Source of the DNA: Candidatus Woesearchaeota archaeon
GTDB taxonomy: Archaea > Nanobdellota > Nanobdellia > Woesearchaeales > WAPY01
Assembly (NCBI GenBank): GCA_015520525.1
Contig: WAPY01000099.1
Location: forward strand, 1-10,632
Reading direction: 5' to 3'
DNA length: 10,632 nt
Each line of letters starts with the position of its first letter. The first letter of the stretch is position 1. Positions 1-4,777 of the stretch are shown here, one piece after another. Both the position numbers and the translations under genes were made by a program. Below the pieces are notes generated by a model. The model saw only the letters and a program-made list of their open reading frames with translations, was not told the origin of the DNA and ran no database searches.

Positions 1-49
1 CTCCAGGATTATTTAAATCTATGTTGATCTCAAAGAAGGAGAAAATCAT
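1..49 (-). CDS. possible N-terminal fragment of a gene running off the left edge
   Basis: An ATG (complement of 47-49) opens a minus-strand frame that stays open to the window edge and reads MIFSFFEINIDLNNPG. A TTAAAG element lies about 20 bases upstream (67-72), which would suit a leaderless archaeal start. The gene would follow the HAD hydrolase on the same strand after a 76-base gap. Sixteen residues are too few to name a family, and an open frame of this length can arise by chance. The alternative is that bases 1-71 are the end of a plus-strand gene, since one frame is open to a TAA at 69-71. Bases 50-125 hold only a weak imperfect hairpin (80-96, four or five pairs). Confidence 0.25.
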   Translation of the reverse strand, partial: MIFSFFEINIDLNNPG

Positions 50-125
50 ATTTAAATGTTTGTATCTTTAAGTACTTCTGAGTGATATTAATACTCAATG
101 TGTAAACAGCTCTCTTTAAATTGTC

Positions 126-767
126 TCAAAAAGTTATATTAAGTAATTTCCTCAGCTCTTTAAGCAAGTAAGAATAACTTTTAAATTGCAGAGCATGAAT
201 GCCCATCTTTCTGGCTGCATTAACATATTCTAATTTGTCATCGGTGAACACTGCTTCTTCTGGTTTTACATTCAGTCTTCTCAGCGCTTCTTTATAAATT
301 TCTCTTTCAGGTTTAGCGTGATGAACTTGCGGAGACAATATAATAACATCAAATATTGAATATCTTCCATTCTTTAGGTTATAGTTCATGTGCGGAGGGA
401 CAGTATTTGATAAAACCGCAGTTTTGTAACCTCTTTTCTTGAGATAATTAACAAGCTCTTCCATATTCTCTTTTATTCTTGAATGCTTTTTATACTCTCT
501 AATCAACAAATCTTTGTAGTTATCTGGAAGGGGCTTTCCGGCAAGTTCACTTATTCTACTCCAAAAAGCATTGTCCGAAATATTTCCCTTCTCATATTCT
601 TTAACAACACCATCCTTAAACCATTTCTCAACATCAAAAGCAGATGCATTAAAGGAATTCGCTAAATCTTTAACAATAAAGGGGAAGGTGTTCGATGCAA
701 AAACTCCTCCAAAGTCAAAGATAACCGCTTTAATTTTACTTGCTTTTTTAGAACGGACTGGATGCAT
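126..767 (-). CDS. HAD superfamily (subfamily IA-like) hydrolase, probable phosphatase
   Basis: This 213-residue protein has the HAD motifs in order. Motif I is FDFGGV with the nucleophile Asp18. Motif II is Ser120 in VLSNT, motif III is Lys152 in AKPE, and motif IV is Asp176-Asp177 in FTDDKLEYVNAARKMG. Residues between motifs I and II form a helical cap of the C1 type, and the length fits subfamily IA. The second motif I position is Gly20 rather than the Asp used as general acid/base in many HAD phosphatases. YihX-type sugar phosphatases share this DxG form, so a small-molecule or sugar-phosphate phosphatase is the best guess; the substrate is unknown. The chosen ATG gives about ten extra basic residues before the core. 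It sits about 26 bases from a TATA-like element, so a leaderless mRNA is likely. The gene is divergent from the tRNA/polymerase unit and has no partner gene visible. Confidence 0.88.
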   Translation of the reverse strand: MHPVRSKKASKIKAVIFDFGGVFASNTFPFIVKDLANSFNASAFDVEKWFKDGVVKEYEKGNISDNAFWSRISELAGKPLPDNYKDLLIREYKKHSRIKENMEELVNYLKKRGYKTAVLSNTVPPHMNYNLKNGRYSIFDVIILSPQVHHAKPEREIYKEALRRLNVKPEEAVFTDDKLEYVNAARKMGIHALQFKSYSYLLKELRKLLNITF

Positions 768-789
768 TCAAGAGAAATTAACCAGTTGC

Positions 790-800
790 TTTTTAAAACT
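790..800 (-). promoter_or_regulatory. TATA-like box for the HAD hydrolase gene
   Basis: The minus strand reads AGTTTTAAAAA here, centred about 27 bases upstream of the HAD start codon at 767. That is the normal archaeal TATA-to-start distance, so transcription would begin at or next to the ATG. No Shine-Dalgarno site is visible before the ATG, which agrees with a leaderless transcript. The call rests on position and composition only. Confidence 0.45.
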
Positions 801-863
801 TTCTCAATTTTAATTTGCTTATTTCTGCCAGGCTTCCAAGACAAATATAAAAGAAACAAAACA

Positions 864-873
864 TTTATAAATA
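864..873 (+). promoter_or_regulatory. strong TATA-like box upstream of the tRNA/polymerase unit
   Basis: TTTATAAATA is the best TATA-box match in the 768-963 spacer and predicts transcription from about position 892-898. That leaves a leader of about 65-70 bases before tRNA-Asp. A weaker element (GATAAAAAT, 919-927) would start RNA nearer 945-950, which is more usual for a tRNA, so either or both may drive this unit. An eight-codon ORF (MAAKSFLY, from 894, ending TGA TAA) lies in the leader and is probably chance. The box is nearly palindromic, so its direction is not fixed by sequence alone. Confidence 0.45.
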
Positions 874-963
874 GGTTGTATTGCCCATTTTTGATGGCAG
901 CCAAATCTTTCTTATACTGATAAAAATCAAACGCAAGAGAGAGGAGGCTGTAGTCAAGCAAAT

Positions 964-1053
964 GCCCCAGTGGTGTAGTGGTTATCATGGAGCCCTGTCG
1001 AGGCTCCGACTCGGGTTCGACACAAAATTAATGCGAAAGTCCCGACTGGGGCG
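964..1053 (+). tRNA. tRNA-Asp(GTC) with an 18-nt intron in the T-loop
   Basis: The acceptor strands GCCCCAG (964-970) and CTGGGGC (1046-1052) pair perfectly, with G1053 as discriminator, the expected base for tRNA-Asp. The anticodon stem GAGCC/GGCTC (990-994, 1002-1006) carries the loop CTGTCGA, so the anticodon is GTC (997-999). The T-stem TCGGG/CCCGA (1011-1015, 1041-1045) encloses 25 bases instead of 7. Removing 1022-1039 leaves the standard T-loop TTCGACT and a mature tRNA of 72 nt before CCA addition. CCA is not encoded. Without the intron model, standard tRNA searches could miss or misfold this gene. It lies 13 bases from tRNA-Lys with no room for another promoter, so the two are almost certainly cotranscribed. 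Confidence 0.93.
1022..1039 (+). other. noncanonical tRNA intron (position 59/60) with BHB motif
   Basis: TTCG of the T-loop (1016-1019) pairs with CGAA inside the insert (1034-1037), giving the 4-bp central helix. The 3-nt bulges are ACA (1020-1022) and AGT (1038-1040), and the T-stem is the outer helix. Cutting after the second base of each bulge, as archaeal splicing endonuclease does, releases 18 nt and gives T54 T55 C56 G57 A58 C59 T60. The inner helix is weak: only CA/TG (1023-1024 with 1032-1033) pairs clearly. The motif is thus of the relaxed h-BH type, usually cut by broad-specificity endonucleases. Confidence 0.88.
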
Positions 1054-1066
1054 TTTACACTCATAC

Positions 1067-1165
1067 GGGCCGGTAGCTCAGCCTGGAGCCACATGAAAAT
1101 GCGGCGGGCAACAGAGCGTCGGACTTTTAATCCGGTGGTCGCGAGTTCAAATCTCGTCCGGCCCG
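1067..1165 (+). tRNA. tRNA-Lys(TTT) with a 25-nt intron in the D-loop
   Basis: The acceptor strands GGGCCGG (1067-1073) and CCGGCCC (1158-1164) pair perfectly, with G1165 as discriminator. The anticodon stem TCGGA/TCCGG (1119-1123, 1131-1135, with one U-G pair) carries CTTTTAA, so the anticodon is TTT (1126-1128). The T-arm is GCGAG, TTCAAAT, CTCGT (1141-1157). The D-stem GCTC/GAGC (1076-1079, 1114-1117) encloses far too many bases. Removing 1087-1111 restores GCTCAGCCTGGCAGAGC, a textbook D-arm with G18-G19 intact, and a 74-nt mature tRNA. CCA is not encoded. The gene ends 33 bases before rpoH with no terminator visible between them. Confidence 0.93.
1087..1111 (+). other. noncanonical tRNA intron (position 19/20) with BHB motif
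   Basis: The central helix is GCCT (1081-1084) with GGGC (1106-1109), including one T-G wobble. The bulges are GGA (1085-1087) and AAC (1110-1112). The inner helix is a strong hairpin: 1088-1094 pairs with 1099-1105 with one A-C mismatch, closed by a GAAA tetraloop (1095-1098). Cuts after 1086 and after 1111 release 25 nt and join G19 to C20. The outer helix is the D-stem with an A-A opposition between. The exactly restored D-arm makes this assignment strong. Confidence 0.88.
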
Positions 1166-1178
1166 TTAAATATTTAAA
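1166..1178 (+). promoter_or_regulatory. possible TATA-like element before rpoH
   Basis: TTAAATATTTAAA lies right after tRNA-Lys. Used on the plus strand, it would start RNA near 1195-1199, at the rpoH ATG, and so lose the GGGGGAG ribosome site at 1189-1195. The presence of that site suggests instead that rpoH is often translated from a longer transcript read through the tRNA genes. The element is palindromic and AT-rich, so it may also be chance. Confidence 0.3.
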
Positions 1179-1198
1179 CAAACTTATAGGGGGAGAAA

Positions 1199-1435
1199 AT
1201 GAAAAAGATTATCAAGCATGTCCTCGTTCCTGAGCACAAAAAACTAAGCGAGAAAGAAAAGAAACTTCTTCTTGAAAAGTATCATATAACAATAAGAGCT
1301 CTTCCTCAAATTCTAAAAACAGACCCCGCGATCCAAGACCTTAGCGTCAAAGAGGGGGATGTAATCATGATAAAGAGAAAAAGCCCGACTGCGGGCGAAT
1401 CAATATATTATAGGGTGGTGGTTTCAAGTGAATAA
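1199..1435 (+). CDS. rpoH: DNA-directed RNA polymerase subunit H (Rpo5)
   Basis: RpoH is the small archaeal homologue of the C-terminal assembly domain of eukaryotic Rpb5 and sits at the polymerase lower jaw. The 78-residue length is normal. Family features are visible in order: HVLVPEH at 7-13, the LP turn at 35-36, Asp42-Pro43 and the C-terminal signature GDVIMIKRKSPTAG (53-66) followed by YYRVV (70-74). The start is supported by the purine-rich site GGGGGAG (1189-1195), four bases before the ATG. It opens the polymerase gene cluster, as in most archaea, and its last eight bases overlap rpoB2, which implies translational coupling. Confidence 0.96.
   Translation: MKKIIKHVLVPEHKKLSEKEKKLLLEKYHITIRALPQILKTDPAIQDLSVKEGDVIMIKRKSPTAGESIYYRVVVSSE
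1414..1419 (+). promoter_or_regulatory. ribosome binding site for rpoB2, supports the GTG start
   Basis: GGTGGT lies inside the end of rpoH, eight bases before the GTG at 1428. It resembles the GGTGAT/GGTGGT sites before rpoB1, rpoA1, rpoA2 and the eL30 gene, all complementary or near-complementary to the AUCACC at the archaeal 16S rRNA 3' end. This favours 1428 as the real start despite the non-ATG codon. Confidence 0.55.
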
Positions 1436-2933
1436 GGACTCTAAAATTTTACTAAAAAAGTATTTTGAACAGCATTCTCTCGTTGAAGAGGATTTAGAAT
1501 CTTTCAACAATTTTGTAGAGTATGGATTGAATGACATCCTAGAAGAATATAAAGAGATAGAACCAACGATTATACCACACAACATAAACAGTTTTGTCAT
1601 CAAACTGGACAAGATAACTGTTGACAAGCCTCAAATAACAGAAGCGGACGGCAGTATAAGAAAAATCCTCCCAATAGAAGCAAGGATAAGGAAATTAACA
1701 TACGCTGCTCCAATCTCTTTAAAGGTCAGCGCTCAAATTGATGGAACCCAAAAGGAAAACTTGAACGCGCAAATAGGGAATCTCCCTATAATGCTCAAAT
1801 CAAACAACTGCTACCTTAAGAACATGAGCAGAGAAGAACTGATAAAGAATGGTGAGGACCCAGACGATCCGGGAGGTTATTTTATAATAAACGGAAGTGA
1901 GAAAGTTATTGTTAAGATTGAGGATTTAGCATCAAATGTATTCATGGTTACGGAAGCATCAACAGGACCGAGTAAATATGTGGGCAAAATTTTCTCTGAG
2001 AATGGATCTTTTAAGATACCTCATACTATTGAGAGATTCAAAGATGGCTTATTCTACTTAACATTTACAAGAGCCCACAGAATTCCGTTAATCATCGTGT
2101 TAAAGGCGCTGGGACTGACTAAAGATCAAGACATAATGAGATTTGTCAGCTCAGAAGAACAGTTCGATGAGATGATGGTCAACCTTTATGAGTTCGCAGA
2201 CATAAAAACTCAAGAAGACGCATTAGACTTTATAGCAAAAAAGATAGGCATCACACAAACAAGAGAAATTAGGATAAAGAATATGAAAGATATCTTGAAT
2301 AAATACTTGCTGCCTCATGTTGGTTCAAAAGAAGAAGATATGAGATTAAAAGCTTATAACTTATGCAAGATGCTTAAGAAGTTCATACTTGTAAATCAAG
2401 GCAGGATTCCGCCAGATGATAAAGACCATTACATAAACAAAAGAATAAGACTAAGCGGAGACCTTCTATCCGAACTATTCAGGGTTAATATGAGAATTTT
2501 AATAAACGACATTCTCTACAACTTCGAAAGAAGCGTCAAGAGGGGCAAGATTCCCTCATTAAAGGTTATTGTTAGAGATAAACTGTTGACACAAAGAACT
2601 TACAGCGCTTTAGCAACTGGAAACTGGGTCGGAGCGAGAAAGGGAGTTTCTCAAAGAATTCAAAGATGGAATTTTATAGAAACAAATTCCCACCTGCAGA
2701 GAGTTGTTAGTCTTTTAAGTTCTGCTCAAGAGAACCTCGAAGCGAGGGAGCTTCATCCAACACACTTGGGAAGACTTGGTCCAATTGAAACTCCTGAAGG
2801 TTCATCAATTGGATTAAAGAAAAATCTTGCGCTTCTCGCAAAGGCAACAACAAAAGACGCCAATGAGAAGAAGATAATAGAACACATAAAGTCTTTAGGT
2901 CTTAAAACAATAAAAGATTTGGAGAGCCAGTAG
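1428..2933 (+). CDS. rpoB2: DNA-directed RNA polymerase subunit B'' (N-terminal half of RpoB)
   Basis: This 501-residue protein is the N-terminal half of the second-largest polymerase subunit and forms the protrusion, the lobe and part of the fork. Recognisable blocks are GGYFIINGSEKVIV (149-162), KDHYINKRIRLSGDLL (332-347), and near the C-terminus NSHLQRVVSLLSS, ENLEAREL and IETPEG (453-458) with GLKKNLAL. The protein starts at GTG, overlapping rpoH by eight bases, and ends at TAG, whose last base begins the rpoB1 ribosome site. Length and break point match the B''/B' division found in methanogens and halophiles, so this is a normal split and not a frameshift. In the usually invariant block before ETPEG, Leu447 replaces the common aromatic residue and Gly451 the usual Cys, pointing to a divergent lineage. 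Confidence 0.96.
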   Translation: MNKDSKILLKKYFEQHSLVEEDLESFNNFVEYGLNDILEEYKEIEPTIIPHNINSFVIKLDKITVDKPQITEADGSIRKILPIEARIRKLTYAAPISLKVSAQIDGTQKENLNAQIGNLPIMLKSNNCYLKNMSREELIKNGEDPDDPGGYFIINGSEKVIVKIEDLASNVFMVTEASTGPSKYVGKIFSENGSFKIPHTIERFKDGLFYLTFTRAHRIPLIIVLKALGLTKDQDIMRFVSSEEQFDEMMVNLYEFADIKTQEDALDFIAKKIGITQTREIRIKNMKDILNKYLLPHVGSKEEDMRLKAYNLCKMLKKFILVNQGRIPPDDKDHYINKRIRLSGDLLSELFRVNMRILINDILYNFERSVKRGKIPSLKVIVRDKLLTQRTYSALATGNWVGARKGVSQRIQRWNFIETNSHLQRVVSLLSSAQENLEARELHPTHLGRLGPIETPEGSSIGLKKNLALLAKATTKDANEKKIIEHIKSLGLKTIKDLESQ

Positions 2934-2938
2934 GTGAT
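2933..2938 (+). promoter_or_regulatory. ribosome binding site for rpoB1 overlapping the rpoB2 stop
   Basis: GGTGAT uses the final G of the rpoB2 TAG and lies three bases before the rpoB1 ATG. The six bases match the complement of the archaeal 16S rRNA end. Such tight packing favours reinitiation by ribosomes finishing rpoB2, which would keep the two halves of RpoB equal in amount. Confidence 0.75.
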
Positions 2939-2941
2939 ATT

Positions 2942-4747
2942 ATGGTTGCAGATGTATTTTTAAACGGTAAATTCATAGGTCAAGTTGATAACCCCAAAGA
3001 ATTTGTAGAACAAATAAAAGAAGAGAGAAGGAAATCTGAGCTTCCAGAAGAGCTTAACATATTCTATGATGAGCGAGTTAATGAAATCCACATGGAATCA
3101 TCAAAAGGAAGATTGAGAAGGCCCTTGATTGTTGTTAAGGATGGAAAGCCCCTGCTAACACAAAAGCACATTGAGATGATAGCAAATAATGAGCTCAAAT
3201 GGTCAGACCTTGTTAAGCAGGGAATTATAGAATACCTTGACGCTTCAGAAGAAGAAAATGCTCTCATTGCATTCTCAAAAGAAGAGCTCACTCCTGAACA
3301 CACTCACTTAGAAATTGATCCTGTTGCAATGTTAAGTTTAGTAACAGCTTTGGTTCCATTCGCAAATTACACACAAAGCGCGAGGTTGAACATTGGTTCA
3401 AAGAATCAGAAGCAGGCCTTAGGAGTATATGTGTCAAATTATCCGTTGAGGGTTGATATGGATGTCAACCTGCTTCATTATGCGCAGAGGCCAATAGTTA
3501 AAACAATCGCCCACGACTTAATTGATTATGACAAGCACCCTGCCGGACAAAATGTCGTTGTGGCAGTTATGAGCTACAAAGGATTCAATATGGAGGATGC
3601 AATAATCATCAACAGAAGGTCAATTGACTTTGGCTTTGGAAGAAGCACATACTTCAGACCGGCAACAAGCGAAGAGTTAAGGTACCCCGGCGGTTTGAGG
3701 GATGAAATTTGCATTCCAGACAAGGAAGTCAGAGGTTATAGAACAGAGGAAGATTATAAATATTTAGAGAAAGATGGGATAATCTACCCTGGAGCAAAAG
3801 TTTCAGAAGGGGATGTTGTTATTGGAAAAACAAGCCCTCCAAGATTCCTAAACGGCCTGGACAGATTCAGTTTAACATCAGGCGTCAAAAGAGAAAGCTC
3901 CGTTGCTTTAAAACACGGAGAAAAAGGAGTTGTTGATTCTGTAATTATCACTGAAACACAAGAAGGAAATAAATTAGTCCAAGTCAGAATAAGAGATACA
4001 AGAATTCCCGAGCTTGGGGACAAATTCACGAGCAGGCACGGTCAAAAGGGAGTGCTCGGATTGATAGTTGATCCAGCAGATATGCCGTTCACAGCATCAG
4101 GAATAGTCCCTGATTTAATATTTAGTCCGCACAGCATCCCAAGCAGGATGACAGTCGCGCATTTAATTGAATTATTAGCTGGAAAAGTCGGAGCCTTGGC
4201 TGGAAGATATGTTGATGCGACAGCGTTCTCATCCGAGAAAGAGGAAGATTTGAGAAAAGAACTTCTCTCATTGGGATTCAGAGATAACGGCACAGAAACA
4301 ATGTACAACGGCGAAACAGGAGAGATGTACAAAGTCAAAATATTCGTGGGAGACATGTACTACTTAAGATTAAAGCATATGGTTGCAAACAAGATACATG
4401 CGAGAGCCCGCGGTCCAATACAATTGCTGACAAGACAACCAACAGAAGGAAGAGCGAATGAGGGAGGATTAAGATTGGGAGAAATGGAGAAGGATACATT
4501 CGTAGCGCACGGAACATCTCTGCTCCTTCAAGAAAGATTCAGCTCAGACAGTGTAGTGGTGCCTGTTTGCGAGAACTGCGGAATGCTCGCTGTATACGAC
4601 CATTACAAGAATGAAGCGTTCTGCCCAGTGTGCGGAGACAAAGCGAAGATAAGCTTCATTGAAGTCAGCTACGCCTTCAAACTCTTAATGGACGAACTAA
4701 AATCTATGGGAGTTTATCCAAAGTTGATACTGAAAACAAAATACTAA
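2942..4747 (+). CDS. rpoB1: DNA-directed RNA polymerase subunit B' (C-terminal half of RpoB)
   Basis: This 601-residue protein carries the hybrid-binding, wall and anchor regions of the second-largest subunit. Key blocks are YKGFNMEDAIIIN (212-224), which contributes to the active centre, and GDKFTSRHGQKG (359-370), whose lysines and arginine contact the RNA-DNA hybrid. The C-terminal clamp block has a zinc site formed by Cys543, Cys546, Cys561 and Cys564, followed by the terminal region that joins the RpoA' clamp (EVSYAFKLLMDELKSMG). Length is normal for a split B'. It starts eight bases after rpoB2 and is followed by a 26-base gap to rpoA1. No damaged motif is seen. Confidence 0.97.
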   Translation: MVADVFLNGKFIGQVDNPKEFVEQIKEERRKSELPEELNIFYDERVNEIHMESSKGRLRRPLIVVKDGKPLLTQKHIEMIANNELKWSDLVKQGIIEYLDASEEENALIAFSKEELTPEHTHLEIDPVAMLSLVTALVPFANYTQSARLNIGSKNQKQALGVYVSNYPLRVDMDVNLLHYAQRPIVKTIAHDLIDYDKHPAGQNVVVAVMSYKGFNMEDAIIINRRSIDFGFGRSTYFRPATSEELRYPGGLRDEICIPDKEVRGYRTEEDYKYLEKDGIIYPGAKVSEGDVVIGKTSPPRFLNGLDRFSLTSGVKRESSVALKHGEKGVVDSVIITETQEGNKLVQVRIRDTRIPELGDKFTSRHGQKGVLGLIVDPADMPFTASGIVPDLIFSPHSIPSRMTVAHLIELLAGKVGALAGRYVDATAFSSEKEEDLRKELLSLGFRDNGTETMYNGETGEMYKVKIFVGDMYYLRLKHMVANKIHARARGPIQLLTRQPTEGRANEGGLRLGEMEKDTFVAHGTSLLLQERFSSDSVVVPVCENCGMLAVYDHYKNEAFCPVCGDKAKISFIEVSYAFKLLMDELKSMGVYPKLILKTKY

Positions 4748-4762
4748 ACAAATAATACAAGC

Positions 4763-4777
4763 ATGGTGATAAAATGA
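4763..4777 (+). other. tiny ORF (MVIK) overlapping the rpoA1 start as ATGA
   Basis: ATG GTG ATA AAA TGA contains the rpoA1 ribosome site GGTGAT (4765-4770), and its TGA overlaps the rpoA1 ATG at 4774. A nearly identical layout precedes rpoA2. It may be a by-product of the ribosome site. If translated, it would place a terminating ribosome on the rpoA1 start codon. Nothing shows that it is translated. Confidence 0.25.

Noticed and set aside
894..920. Eight-codon ORF MAAKSFLY in the leader before tRNA-Asp
   Set aside because: It has no ribosome site and no downstream protein gene to regulate before the tRNAs, and such an ORF is expected by chance.
2931..2944. Break between rpoB2 and rpoB1 as a possible frameshifted single rpoB
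   Set aside because: The break is at the normal B''/B' division. A perfect ribosome site and an ATG follow directly, and both proteins have normal lengths.
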